NCBI GenBank assembly: GCA_017412925.1
Contig: JAFPVP010000018.1
Span: 1 to 35,952 of the forward strand
Length of the DNA stretch: 35,952 bases
Direction: 5' to 3'
Source of the DNA: Selenomonadaceae bacterium
Lineage (GTDB): Bacteria > Bacillota > Negativicutes > Selenomonadales > Selenomonadaceae
In this document: positions 13,862 through 21,471 of the stretch, in pieces
Layout: every line of letters starts with the position of its first letter
Numbering within the stretch: the stretch's first letter is position 1
Notes under the pieces: model-generated
The model's input: the letters and a program-made list of their open reading frames with translations, nothing else
Databases searched by the model: none
What the model was told of the DNA's origin: nothing
Position numbers and translations under genes: made by a program

Positions 13862-14835
13862 TAATTTAAAGCAATTCTGGCGTATTCGTCGAGCATATCG
13901 ATAAAAGTCATGTGTGAACGCTCATTTGCCTTAGATTTGCCGATAATTTTAAGCGTCGCGTCGTAAATTACCGATTCGATACTGCCCGGCACCAAATTTT
14001 CCCAATTTTTATAGTCGTAAGCCCGTTCATTAATTGCATTTTGCGGACGACCGAAAACTTCCAGCTCGCAGAGGAATTGAATTTGATTTGTCTTCGGGCG
14101 CAGGTAATAATGCTCCAAAACGTAAGCTTGACTGCGCAAAACCTTTAAATCTTCGGGCGAATACTGATAACCCTGCTCACGCGCCAACGCAACCTCTGCT
14201 CTGAAATTTTCCGCGCCGTAAGCCGCCATATCGTTATCAAGCCGCGTGGGATTGCGTTCAATCATGCGAACCCAGACATCAGCCATGTATTCGCTCGCCA
14301 AATACGGAATTTTTTTCCACTGCACGGATTTTTTATCGAGATAATAGATATAAGTGTCGTCGACCGCCAATTTTAGGAACCGTTGCTTGAGAGTTCTCAA
14401 TCCGGTTGACGGCGGCGCAGAATTTTCCGCTGGAAAATATCTCCGTGCGGGTTGCGCTTCATTTGCCGGCGAAGAATTTACAATCGGCTCCTCAACTTGT
14501 TCTTGTCCGCCGTGAATATTTGTTGGTCGCGCGAACGGTCTATCAACGGAGCGAAATGATTCGACGGGCGGCTCTTCTTCCTGCGGTTTCACGATTTCCG
14601 GCTCTGACGACGGTTTTTCCTGCGGTTTTATTGATTCAGGCTTAGGTTGCGCAGGTTTTACGGCTGGCGGCGGCAATTCTTTCTTTACAGCGGGTTTTTC
14701 TACCTTTTTTGGCGCGGGAGCCGCCTCGTCCTCGAATTCTCCGCCGAAAATTACAACATCATCGTCCGCCGAAACTTGCGGAGCATTCATCAGCAACGCG
14801 AGAACCGCCGCGCCTGCTATAAATTTTTTTCTCAC
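13861..14835 (-). CDS. Secreted protein with Pro-rich linker, unknown function
   Basis: A 324-residue protein with a clear signal peptide (MRKKFIAGAAVLALLM, cut after QVSA), an acidic patch, then a linker at about 40-150 of Pro, Glu and Lys repeats (KPAQPKPESIKPQEKP). The C-terminal part (about 145-324) is globular and contains LKLAVDDTYIYYLDKKSVQW, a strand-rich segment such as that seen in Negativicutes secreted proteins, and LEHYYLRPKTNQIQFLCEL. The start is GTG with AAAGGTG in the end of rsmG, one base after its stop. The linker suggests a TonB-like span across periplasm or cell wall. Function is not recognised. Confidence 0.7.
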   Translation of the reverse strand: MRKKFIAGAAVLALLMNAPQVSADDDVVIFGGEFEDEAAPAPKKVEKPAVKKELPPPAVKPAQPKPESIKPQEKPSSEPEIVKPQEEEPPVESFRSVDRPFARPTNIHGGQEQVEEPIVNSSPANEAQPARRYFPAENSAPPSTGLRTLKQRFLKLAVDDTYIYYLDKKSVQWKKIPYLASEYMADVWVRMIERNPTRLDNDMAAYGAENFRAEVALAREQGYQYSPEDLKVLRSQAYVLEHYYLRPKTNQIQFLCELEVFGRPQNAINERAYDYKNWENLVPGSIESVIYDATLKIIGKSKANERSHMTFIDMLDEYARIALN

Positions 14836-14836
14836 G

Positions 14837-15544
14837 TCAATTCACCTTTCCCAAAACAGAACTTCTAATCACACTTTCACGCCGCGGGAATTTTATTGGC
14901 GTCGATTTCTTTTTGCTGACGTAAATCACAGCCCGCGAATCGTCAAGCGTCGGCAATTTCACTTCGCGGATAAAAATTTCGCCGCCGCCGAGGATTTTTA
15001 TCGCTGACTGCGCCTCGTCCAGCTCCTCGCGAAAATTTTTCCCCTTCAGCGCGACGAACACGCCGCCAACCTTCACGAACGGCAAACAATATTCCGCCAA
15101 GACGTTCAAGCGTGCCACTGCCCGCGATGTCACTGCGTCGAATTGTTCACGGAAAATTTTTTGCCGCGCGAGTTCTTCTGCCCGCCCGTGAAAGATTTCC
15201 ACGCCGTCAAGCTCCAATTCCGCAACAACTCTTTTTAAAAACTCTACGCGCTTATTTAGCGAGTCAATCAGCGTGAATTTCAGTTGCGGGCGGAAAATTT
15301 TCAGCGGCACGGCAGGGAAACCTGCGCCCGTCCCCACGTCTAGAACTTTTTCGACACCGGAGAAAAATTTTTCGTCCCACGCGCTCAAAGAATCAATTAT
15401 GTGTTTGATTGCGAACTCGTGCGGCTCGGTTATCGCCGTCAAATTCATCACGCGGTTTTTTTCAATCACCAGCCGATAAAATCTTTCGCAAAGGTCAATC
15501 TGCGCGTCATTCAATCCGAATCGTTCCAATTCGCCGCGAATCAT
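14837..15544 (-). CDS. rsmG: 16S rRNA (guanine-527-N7) methyltransferase
   Basis: A 235-residue SAM enzyme that methylates G527 of 16S rRNA. The diagnostic pieces are NLTAITEP (34-41), HIIDSL (48-53), motif I VLDVGTGAGFPAVPLKI (67-83) and VTSRAVARL. It is the first visible gene of the minus operon rsmG-secreted protein-CNNM-ferredoxin. It diverges from hisC; the short gap (15545-15646) holds the hisC promoter. It is not next to mnmG/parA as in many genomes. Confidence 0.93.
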   Translation of the reverse strand: MIRGELERFGLNDAQIDLCERFYRLVIEKNRVMNLTAITEPHEFAIKHIIDSLSAWDEKFFSGVEKVLDVGTGAGFPAVPLKIFRPQLKFTLIDSLNKRVEFLKRVVAELELDGVEIFHGRAEELARQKIFREQFDAVTSRAVARLNVLAEYCLPFVKVGGVFVALKGKNFREELDEAQSAIKILGGGEIFIREVKLPTLDDSRAVIYVSKKKSTPIKFPRRESVIRSSVLGKVN

Positions 15545-15585
15545 TTAATCATCTCCGCGAATATTTTAGCCGCCGCGCAGGAACT

Positions 15586-15615
15586 TTGCAAGCTAAACTA
15601 TTTTTCTGCTATAAT
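15586..15615 (+). promoter_or_regulatory. Promoter of hisC-hisB
   Basis: TTGCAA (15586-15591) and TATAAT (15610-15615) are separated by 18 bases, 31 bases before the hisC start. Confidence 0.65.
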
Positions 15616-15646
15616 CGGGGAAAAATTTTTTAAAGAGGTTTTGCAA

Positions 15647-16711
15647 ATGCTCAATTACCGCAACGAACTGGAAAAAATGCCGTCGTATGACGGAGTGGAG
15701 AAAAATTATCGGATAAAAGTCAACGCGAACGAATCAACGCTATCTTTGCCGCCGCTGGTCGAAGAGCGCGTGATAAATCGGCTGGCGTTGGCGGCGTTCA
15801 ATCGCTACCCGAACGAACAATATTATTCGCTTGTCGAGCAGCTCGCCAAAAATTTTTCCGTCGACGAAGCGCAAATTTTATTGGGCGGCGGTTCCAGCGA
15901 AATTATCGAAAAAGTTTTCCACGCATTCGGCGGCGCGGGTCACAAAGTCGTTTATCCCCAGCCGAGCTTTTCCATGTACAAAATTTACGCCAAAGCTGCC
16001 GAATCTGACGGCGTGCCCTTCGATTTGGACGAGAAATTTAATCTCAACGTCGATGAATTCATAAAAAAAATTCGCGAAGTCAATGCAAGCCTTGCCGTCG
16101 TCTGCAACCCGAACAATCCAACCGGAAATGCCTTGACGCCCGCGCAGGTCGAGAAAATTGCCGCGTCGATTGATTGCGCTTTCCTGCTTGATGAGGCTTA
16201 CGTCGAATTTTACGGGCGGTCGGCGGTTAATCTCGTCGCGAAATATCCGAATTTAATTGTTGCCCGCACATTTTCCAAGGCGTATGGCATGGCGGGCGCG
16301 CGCGTCGGCTACATGATTGCCCAAGCCGAAGTCACGCGCATGATTAACAAATGTTTTATGCCGTATCACATGAACGTTTTGACATTGACGGCGGCGGACA
16401 TCGTCTATCAAATGCGCGACGAATTTATTCCGCGCCTGCAAATGATAATCGCCGAACGCAAACGCATGTTCGAGCGGCTGAAAAATCTGCGCGGCGTGGA
16501 AGTTTTCCCGTCGGAGACGAATTTTATTTTAATACGGCTCGCCCGCGCGGAAGAGCTTAAAAATTATCTGGAGTCGCTGGACATAGGGATAAGATATTTT
16601 TCGCCGGGCGCGTTCGGATTAAAAAATTGTCTGCGAATCTCAATCGGTACGCGCATGGAGAACGATGAAGTTTTCGCGGCGATAAAAAATTTTTTGGAGG
16701 ACGGGCAATGA
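15647..16711 (+). CDS. hisC: Histidinol-phosphate aminotransferase
   Basis: A 354-residue fold-type I PLP enzyme catalysing the histidinol-phosphate step of histidine synthesis. It shows NANES (26-30), RYPNEQY (53-59), CNPNNPTG (153-160), LDEAYVEF (181-188) and the PLP lysine in TFSKAYGMAGARVGY (K211). GAGG at 15635-15638 supports the ATG at 15647; the longer frame into the rsmG region is rejected because it lies upstream of the promoter. It overlaps hisB by four bases (ATGA). Confidence 0.92.
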   Translation: MLNYRNELEKMPSYDGVEKNYRIKVNANESTLSLPPLVEERVINRLALAAFNRYPNEQYYSLVEQLAKNFSVDEAQILLGGGSSEIIEKVFHAFGGAGHKVVYPQPSFSMYKIYAKAAESDGVPFDLDEKFNLNVDEFIKKIREVNASLAVVCNPNNPTGNALTPAQVEKIAASIDCAFLLDEAYVEFYGRSAVNLVAKYPNLIVARTFSKAYGMAGARVGYMIAQAEVTRMINKCFMPYHMNVLTLTAADIVYQMRDEFIPRLQMIIAERKRMFERLKNLRGVEVFPSETNFILIRLARAEELKNYLESLDIGIRYFSPGAFGLKNCLRISIGTRMENDEVFAAIKNFLEDGQ

Positions 16712-17292
16712 GAATCGGCAAAATTAATCGGGCGACGAATGAAACTCGCGTTGACGTTGAAATAAATCTTGACGGCGCGGGCGTGGCGGAAATTAATTCT
16801 GGCGTCGGATTTTTTAATCACATGTTGAATTTGTTCGCGGCGCACGGGCAATTCGATTTAAAAGTCATCTGCGCGGGCGATTTGGACGTTGACGGGCACC
16901 ACAGCATAGAAGACATTGGAATTGCGTTGGGCGCGGCGTTGAAGGCGGCTTTGGGCGACAAACGCGGCATAACTCGCTACGGAACTTTTTTCTTGCCCAT
17001 GGACGAGACTTTGGCGTTGGTGAGTTTGGACATCAGCGGGCGACCGTTCCTCGTTTATGACGGCGGCGAACTCGCTCCGATGATTGGCGCGTTCGATACT
17101 GAACTTGTCGAAGAATTTCTGCGGGCGTTCGCCTTCAACGCGGGAATAACTCTGCACGTGAAAATTCTTTACGGCAAAAATTCTCATCACAAAGTCGAGG
17201 CGATTTTTAAAGCATTGGGGCACGCGCTACGGACAGCCGTCACCGTCGACGAAAAGATTAAAGGCGTCCCGTCGACCAAGGGTGTGCTGTGA
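16708..17292 (+). CDS. hisB: Imidazoleglycerol-phosphate dehydratase
   Basis: A 194-residue enzyme of histidine synthesis that makes imidazole-acetol phosphate. The two metal-binding boxes are present: DGHHSIED (62-69) and NSHHKVEA (158-165), along with FNHML (36-40). Length matches the monofunctional bacterial form. It is translationally coupled to hisC, consuming adjacent pathway steps. The other his genes are not in the window. Confidence 0.95.
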   Translation: MRIGKINRATNETRVDVEINLDGAGVAEINSGVGFFNHMLNLFAAHGQFDLKVICAGDLDVDGHHSIEDIGIALGAALKAALGDKRGITRYGTFFLPMDETLALVSLDISGRPFLVYDGGELAPMIGAFDTELVEEFLRAFAFNAGITLHVKILYGKNSHHKVEAIFKALGHALRTAVTVDEKIKGVPSTKGVL

Positions 17293-17301
17293 AAATTTTT
17301 A

Positions 17302-17330
17302 TTGACAAAATTAAACCGGTGTGATAACAT
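17302..17330 (+). promoter_or_regulatory. Promoter of the tRNA-rpmG-secE-nusG operon
   Basis: A perfect TTGACA (17302-17307) and TAACAT (17325-17330) are separated by 17 bases; GATAAC two bases earlier is an alternative -10. The first tRNA starts 36 bases on. Confidence 0.55.
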
Positions 17331-17366
17331 GCGCCCTGTTATGGACAAGGCGTTCATGACAAGAGC

Positions 17367-17442
<76 letters not shown>

Positions 17443-17444
17443 AC

Positions 17445-17520
17445 GCTGATGTAGCTCAGTCGGCAGAGCGTATCCTTGGTAAGGATAAGGTCACCAGTTC
17501 AATCCTGGTCATCAGCTCCA
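17445..17520 (+). tRNA. tRNA-Thr(GGT)
   Basis: The acceptor GCTGATG pairs with CATCAGC, the anticodon stem TATCC/GGATA encloses TTGGTAA, and CCA is encoded. It lies two bases after tRNA-fMet. Confidence 0.93.
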
Positions 17521-17522
17521 TT

Positions 17523-17599
17523 GGCGGCGTAGCTCAGTTGGCTAGAGCATTCGGTTCATACCCGGAGTGTCACTGGTTCAAATCCAGTCGCCGCTACCA
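17523..17599 (+). tRNA. tRNA-Met(CAT), elongator
   Basis: The acceptor GGCGGCG pairs with CGCCGCT/C, the anticodon loop is TTCATAC, and CCA is encoded. A normal first base pair and only two G-C pairs next to the loop mark it as elongator. A lysidine-type tRNA-Ile(CAT) is possible but the stem fits Met. Confidence 0.88.
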
Positions 17600-17611
17600 C
17601 TTGAGATTAAC

Positions 17612-17628
17612 GCCCCTGCATAAGGGGC
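17612..17628 (+). terminator. Weak hairpin after the tRNA cluster
   Basis: GCCCCT pairs with AGGGGC around a 5-base loop and is followed by TTATTCATTT. It may be a partial terminator or a processing site letting tRNA transcripts run into rpmG. Confidence 0.4.
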
Positions 17629-17658
17629 TTATTCATTTAACAAACAGGAGGTTGAATC

Positions 17659-17808
17659 ATGAGGACGAATATCACCTTGTCCTGTACCGAATGCAAAAAT
17701 CGCAACTACAGGACAAACAAAAACAAAAAGAATACTCCCGACCGCATCGAGCTGAAGAAGTATTGCAAGTTCTGCAAAAAGCACACCCTGCATAAGGAGA
17801 GCAAGTAA
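17659..17808 (+). CDS. rpmG: 50S ribosomal protein L33
   Basis: A 49-residue protein reading [17 protein letters not shown] at the start, with a second pair in [10 protein letters not shown]. The four cysteines (9, 12, 36, 39) make it the zinc-binding (C+) form of bL33. CAGGAGG lies 8 bases before the ATG. It precedes secE and nusG in the standard bacterial order. Confidence 0.93.
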   Translation: MRTNITLSCTECKNRNYRTNKNKKNTPDRIELKKYCKFCKKHTLHKESK

Positions 17809-17809
17809 G

Positions 17810-18001
17810 TTGTCGGAGAAAAAAGGCGTCGTCCAATTTATCAAGGAAGTCCGCACCGAACTCAAAAAAGTTTCGTGGCCGACAAATAAAGAGCTTGTGT
17901 CCTACACAGGCGTCGTCGGCTTGGCGGTTGTCATCGTCTGCGCGTTAATTTGGATTTGCGACACGGCGTTTGCTAAGTTGTTTCGCCTCATTCTCGGCTG
18001 A
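17810..18001 (+). CDS. secE: Preprotein translocase subunit SecE
   Basis: A 63-residue single-span component of the SecYEG channel. FIKEVRTELKKVSWPTNKEL (10-29) is the amphipathic SecE signature and residues about 33-58 form the membrane helix. The start is TTG, one base after the rpmG stop, with AAGGAG (17794-17799) at the end of rpmG as its ribosome-binding site. Confidence 0.93.
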   Translation: MSEKKGVVQFIKEVRTELKKVSWPTNKELVSYTGVVGLAVVIVCALIWICDTAFAKLFRLILG

Positions 18002-18015
18002 AAGGAAAAGTTGCA

Positions 18016-18564
18016 ATGGAAAAGAAAGTTGCGGAATCGGAGCGCATTTCAGACCGCGCTTGGTATGTCGTTCATACTTTTTCGGGCTACGAGAAGAGAG
18101 TTAAAGCGACCCTTGAGAAAAAAATCGCCGCGCAAGGTCTCGAAGACGTTATCTTTGATGTTATCGTGCCAATGCGTGACGAATCCGAATTCAAGGACGG
18201 CAGACGGCGCATCGTCAAGAAAAAAGTTTTCCCTGGCTACGTCCTCGTCGACATGATTGTCAACAACAATTCCTGGTTCGTCGTGCGCAATACTCAAGGC
18301 GTCACGGGCTTTGTCGGCTCCGAAAAGGATCCTGTTCCGCTTAGCTACGAAGAGGCGCAGAGAATTTTGACTGAACTGGTTGACGGACGCGCCGCAGATG
18401 ATACGCTCGGCTTCAATGTCAATGACAACGTGCGCATTATCGACGGCATTTTTGAAAATCGGCTCGCGGTTGTCAAGAGCATCGACGCCGCTAAACAACG
18501 CCTTAAAGTTTTGGTGGAGGACATGCCTGTTGATTTGGACGTCAGCCAAGTTGAAAAGATTTAA
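18016..18564 (+). CDS. nusG: Transcription termination/antitermination protein NusG
   Basis: A 182-residue RNA-polymerase elongation factor. The NGN domain starts WYVVHTFSGYEKRVK (16-30) and contains KKVFPGYVLVDM; the KOW domain follows at about 128-180 (NDNVRIIDGIFENRLAVV). AAAGGAAAAG precedes the ATG. It follows secE by 14 bases. Confidence 0.96.
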   Translation: MEKKVAESERISDRAWYVVHTFSGYEKRVKATLEKKIAAQGLEDVIFDVIVPMRDESEFKDGRRRIVKKKVFPGYVLVDMIVNNNSWFVVRNTQGVTGFVGSEKDPVPLSYEEAQRILTELVDGRAADDTLGFNVNDNVRIIDGIFENRLAVVKSIDAAKQRLKVLVEDMPVDLDVSQVEKI

Positions 18565-18570
18565 ACTGCA

Positions 18571-18646
18571 ATTAGGAATGCGCAGTGCGCAATGCGTAAT
18601 TAAAACCAAAATCATTGCGCATTACGCCTTACGCATTACGCATTGC
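18571..18646. repeat. Hairpin of GCATTACGC-type short repeats between nusG and rplK
   Basis: GCAATGCGTAAT (18589-18600) is an exact inverted match of ATTACGCATTGC (18635-18646). The bases between and around are further variants of the same 8-9-base word (ATTGCGCATTACGCCTTACGC). It lies in the middle of the ribosomal-protein operon. Confidence 0.85.
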
Positions 18647-18666
18647 TTTTGAAAGGAGGTGCAACT

Positions 18667-19092
18667 ATGGCAAAGAAAGTTACCAAAGTCGTCAAGCTTC
18701 AAGTTCCTGCGGGTAAGGCAACACCCGCGCCGCCTGTAGGTCCCGCGCTCGGTCAAGCGGGCGTCAACATTATGGCGTTCGTCAAGGAATTCAACGACCG
18801 CACGGCTCAACAAGCGGGCTTGATTATCCCTGTAGAAATTTCGGTTTATGAAGACCGCTCGTTCACGTTCATAACCAAAACTCCGCCGGCGGCAGTCCTG
18901 CTCAAAAAGGCGGCGGGTATCGAGAAGGCTTCGGGCGAACCGAATAAAAACAAAGTCGCCAAATTGCCTCGCGCCAAAGCTCAAGAAATCGCCGAATTGA
19001 AGATGAAAGACCTCAACGCGGCGTCAATCGAGGCGGCAACGCGCATGATTGAAGGCACAGCGCGCTCCATGGGCATTGAGATTGTCGCGTAG
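18667..19092 (+). CDS. rplK: 50S ribosomal protein L11
   Basis: A 141-residue protein of the GTPase-associated centre. [20 protein letters not shown] and [15 protein letters not shown] at the start and [13 protein letters not shown] at the end are the uL11 signatures. AAAGGAGGTG precedes the ATG. Length is the family standard. Confidence 0.97.
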   Translation: MAKKVTKVVKLQVPAGKATPAPPVGPALGQAGVNIMAFVKEFNDRTAQQAGLIIPVEISVYEDRSFTFITKTPPAAVLLKKAAGIEKASGEPNKNKVAKLPRAKAQEIAELKMKDLNAASIEAATRMIEGTARSMGIEIVA

Positions 19093-19100
19093 GTTTTATT

Positions 19101-19132
19101 CTAACAGCTGTCAGCTAACAGCCAACAGCTAA
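19101..19132. repeat. Short CAGCTAA-type repeats between rplK and rplA
   Basis: The stretch holds several imperfect copies of the words CTAACAGC and TCAGCTAACAG, direct and inverted (ACAGCTGT is palindromic). It is a second, unrelated short-repeat cluster in the same operon. Confidence 0.8.
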
Positions 19133-19177
19133 ACTGCGGGAGAGTTAATCGATTGCACCGCAAGGAGGAAAATTTTA

Positions 19178-19858
19178 ATGGCAAAGCAAAGTAAAAGATT
19201 CCGCGAGGCGCAAGCTCTCGTCAAGCACGGCAAATTTTACACCGCCGACGAAGCTGTTGCACTCGTGAAGAAAACCGCCACCGCGAAATTCGACGAGACG
19301 ATTGAATTGCACGTGCGCTTGGGCGTCGACCCGAAATACGCTGACCAGCAGGTTCGCGGCGCGATTGTCCTGCCCAACGGCATTGGCAAAACTAAAAGAG
19401 TTCTTGCGTTTGTCGACGGCGAAAAAGCTCAAGAGGCTCAAGCGGCGGGCGCAGAATACGTCGGCTTGGACGAATTCATCGCCAAAATTCAAGGCGGCTG
19501 GTTCGATTTCGACGTAGCGGTTGCCACGCCCGATTCCATGAAAAAGCTTGGTCGTCTCGGTAAACTTTTGGGTCCGCGCGGCTTAATGCCCAACCCCAAA
19601 CTCGGCACCGTCACCAACGACATTGCAAAAGCTATCGCCGAACAAAAAGCTGGTAAAGTCGAGTACCGCACCGACAAGCAGGGCATTATTCACTGCCCGA
19701 TCGGCAAAAAAACTTTCGAGGAAGATAAGCTCAAAGAAAATTACCAGACGCTTATCGATACCTTGATTCGCGTCAAACCGGCGGCGGCTAAGGGGCAATA
19801 CATTCGCTCAATCACGTTGGCGGCGGCTATGGGGCCGGGCGTCCCGATTCAAATTTGA
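19178..19858 (+). CDS. rplA: 50S ribosomal protein L1
   Basis: A 226-residue protein of the L1 stalk. It starts [10 protein letters not shown] and contains the uL1 signature around [18 protein letters not shown]. The usual end [12 protein letters not shown] is present. CAAGGAGG lies before the ATG. In other bacteria L1 represses its own operon by binding the mRNA; no such site was identified here. Confidence 0.97.
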   Translation: MAKQSKRFREAQALVKHGKFYTADEAVALVKKTATAKFDETIELHVRLGVDPKYADQQVRGAIVLPNGIGKTKRVLAFVDGEKAQEAQAAGAEYVGLDEFIAKIQGGWFDFDVAVATPDSMKKLGRLGKLLGPRGLMPNPKLGTVTNDIAKAIAEQKAGKVEYRTDKQGIIHCPIGKKTFEEDKLKENYQTLIDTLIRVKPAAAKGQYIRSITLAAAMGPGVPIQI

Positions 19859-19924
19859 TATTGATAATTTACAAGCGTTACACTTAAGCGCGGCGATTAA
19901 TTTTAATTCGTCTTAACGCTCAAG

Positions 19925-20063
19925 CGCGTACGCTGTTTGCTACTTTTTAAAAGTAGGACCGTAGAAGGCAAGTTCGGCGTGCCGATTAAAGTTCTTGCTC
20001 AGGTCGAAAGTAACTTTGACATTAAAGTTTCCTTCGGTCTGCGCGGTCGAAGGATTTTTTAAT
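19925..20063 (+). ncRNA. L10 leader, regulatory RNA of rplJ-rplL
   Basis: The 228 bases before rplJ contain features of the L10 leader: GTAGGACCGTAGAAGGCAAG near 19952 and a final hairpin CCTTCG/CGAAGG (20031-20053) with six T. In this family, L10(L12)4 binds the leader and promotes termination before rplJ. The 5' limit is approximate. Assignment is by position and motif, not by alignment. Confidence 0.6.
20031..20060 (+). terminator. Terminator arm of the L10 leader
   Basis: CCTTCG pairs with CGAAGG around an 11-base loop, followed by ATTTTTT, 27 bases before the rplJ start. Confidence 0.7.
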
Positions 20064-20086
20064 TAAGCTTTGGGAGGTGAAAATTT

Positions 20087-20644
20087 ATGGCAGTTACAAG
20101 CAAAGTGACGCCCAAAAAAGAGGCGGTCGTTGCCGAAATTAAAGGTTGGCTGACGGGTTCCAAGGGCGTTGTTTTGACGAGCTACAACAAACTCGACGTC
20201 GCGACCGATACGCAACTGCGCCGCGAACTCCGTGCGGCTGGCGTTCAATATAAAGTCGTTAAAAATACAATGCTCCGTATTGCGGCAAAACAGGCGGGCA
20301 TTGAAGGGCTTGACGCGCACTTGGAAGGCACCACGGCGATGGCTTTTTCGGCTGAAGACGCGGTTGCTCCGGCGAAAGTCCTTTGCGACTTCATGAAGAA
20401 AAACAAGCTCGAAGATCCCGGCATTTTGACGATTAAAGTCGGCATGGTCGAGGGCAAAGTTATCGACACGGCGGGCGTTAAAGCTCTGGCGAATTTGCCG
20501 AGCCGCGAAGTTCTCGTTGCAAAATTGTTGGGCAGCATGAACGCCCCGATTGCAAACTGCGTCGGCGTCCTGTCGGCGGTCATTCGCAATTTCGTTGGCG
20601 TTGTCGACGCGATTCGCGAAAAGAAGGAAAAAGAGGCAGCTTAA
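20087..20644 (+). CDS. rplJ: 50S ribosomal protein L10
   Basis: A 185-residue base of the L7/L12 stalk. KEAVVAEIKGWLTGSKGVVL, YKVVKNTMLRIA and LLGSMNAPIANCVGVL mark uL10, and the C-terminal helix that binds L7/L12 dimers is present. GGGAGGTG precedes the ATG. It follows a regulatory leader. Confidence 0.96.
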   Translation: MAVTSKVTPKKEAVVAEIKGWLTGSKGVVLTSYNKLDVATDTQLRRELRAAGVQYKVVKNTMLRIAAKQAGIEGLDAHLEGTTAMAFSAEDAVAPAKVLCDFMKKNKLEDPGILTIKVGMVEGKVIDTAGVKALANLPSREVLVAKLLGSMNAPIANCVGVLSAVIRNFVGVVDAIREKKEKEAA

Positions 20645-20674
20645 TCCGTTTGAATTTTTGGAGGGAAAAATACA

Positions 20675-21049
20675 ATGACTAAAGAAGAAATTATGCAAGC
20701 TATTGAAAGCATGACGGTTCTCGAACTTAGCGAACTGGTCAAGGCTATGGAAGAACGTTTCGGCGTGTCGGCGGCGGCTCCCGTGGCTGTTGCGGCGGCA
20801 GGTCCGGCAGCGGCGGCGGCTGAACCCGAAGAGGAGAAAACTGAATTCGACGTTATCCTCGCCAACATCGGTCAGGAAAAAATTAAAGTCATCAAGGCTG
20901 TCCGCGAGGCGACCGGTCTCGGACTTAAAGAAGCTAAAGCTCTTGTCGACGGCGCACCCGCTCCCGTCAAAGAAAAAATCTCCAAGGCTGACGCCGAAGC
21001 TCTCAAGGCGAAACTCGAAGAAGTCGGCGCGACTGTCGAAATTAAATAA
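20675..21049 (+). CDS. rplL: 50S ribosomal protein L7/L12
   Basis: A 124-residue stalk protein with the N-terminal dimerisation helices ([19 protein letters not shown]), an Ala-rich hinge (about 38-52) and the C-terminal domain [20 protein letters not shown] that recruits translation factors. GGAGG precedes the ATG. It is followed by a terminator, not by rpoB. Confidence 0.97.
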   Translation: MTKEEIMQAIESMTVLELSELVKAMEERFGVSAAAPVAVAAAGPAAAAAEPEEEKTEFDVILANIGQEKIKVIKAVREATGLGLKEAKALVDGAPAPVKEKISKADAEALKAKLEEVGATVEIK

Positions 21050-21070
21050 TTTACGTTGCAAAAATTTTTC

Positions 21071-21109
21071 GGACGTGCTCAAAATTTCGGGCGCGTCCTT
21101 TTGATTTTT
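21071..21109 (+). terminator. Terminator after rplL
   Basis: GGACGTGC pairs with GCGCGTCC (one T-G) around a 12-base loop, followed by TTTTGATTTTT. Confidence 0.8.
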
Positions 21110-21123
21110 CCGCGAAAAAGTTC

Positions 21124-21152
21124 TTGACAATTTTAAGCATAGCGATTATAAT
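21124..21152 (+). promoter_or_regulatory. Consensus promoter of the tRNA-Val pair
   Basis: TTGACA (21124-21129) and TATAAT (21147-21152), both perfect, are separated by the optimal 17 bases. The first tRNA starts 33 bases on. Confidence 0.9.
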
Positions 21153-21184
21153 TCCGCTTGTCTTGATTCAAGGCGCAGTAACGT

Positions 21185-21261
21185 GGGGTTGTAGCTCAGA
21201 TGGTTAGAGTGCCTCGTTGACATCGAGGAGGTCACAGATTCGAGTTCTGTCAGCCCCACCA
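21185..21261 (+). tRNA. tRNA-Val(GAC)
   Basis: The acceptor GGGGTTG pairs with CAGCCCC, the anticodon stem CCTCG/CGAGG encloses TTGACAT, and CCA is encoded. Confidence 0.95.
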
Positions 21262-21274
21262 TTTAATTTCAGGG

Positions 21275-21350
21275 GCTCGCTTAGCTCAGTTGGTAGAGCA
21301 TCTCCGTCACATGGAGGAGGTCGGGGGTTCGAGTCTCTCAGCGAGCACCA
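21275..21350 (+). tRNA. tRNA-Val(CAC)
   Basis: The acceptor GCTCGCT pairs with AGCGAGC, the anticodon stem TCTCC/GGAGG encloses GTCACAT, giving anticodon CAC, and CCA is encoded. Position 32 is G, where a pyrimidine is usual, and the T stem uses two G-T pairs. Confidence 0.88.
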
Positions 21351-21366
21351 CTTAAAACGAAATCCA

Positions 21367-21403
21367 AAGTTGCCTTCCCGTGCGGGGAGGTAACTTTTTT
21401 TTG
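21367..21403 (+). terminator. Terminator of the tRNA-Val pair
   Basis: A 13-bp stem AAGTTGCCTTCCC / GGGGAGGTAACTT with a 4-base loop, followed by T-rich sequence. Confidence 0.9.
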
Positions 21404-21471
21404 TGTCGTGAAGGATTTTTTCTACAGCGGCAGAATTTGAAAGCCAAACTTTTTTTAAGGAGAAAATTTTT

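Noticed and set aside
20063-21130. 355-codon minus-strand frame opposite rplJ-rplL
   Set aside because: It is antisense to two certain ribosomal genes, crosses their intergenic control region, and has no ribosome site or recognisable motif. Other long antisense frames (21625-22548, 28881-29474, 3307-3933) were dropped for the same reasons.
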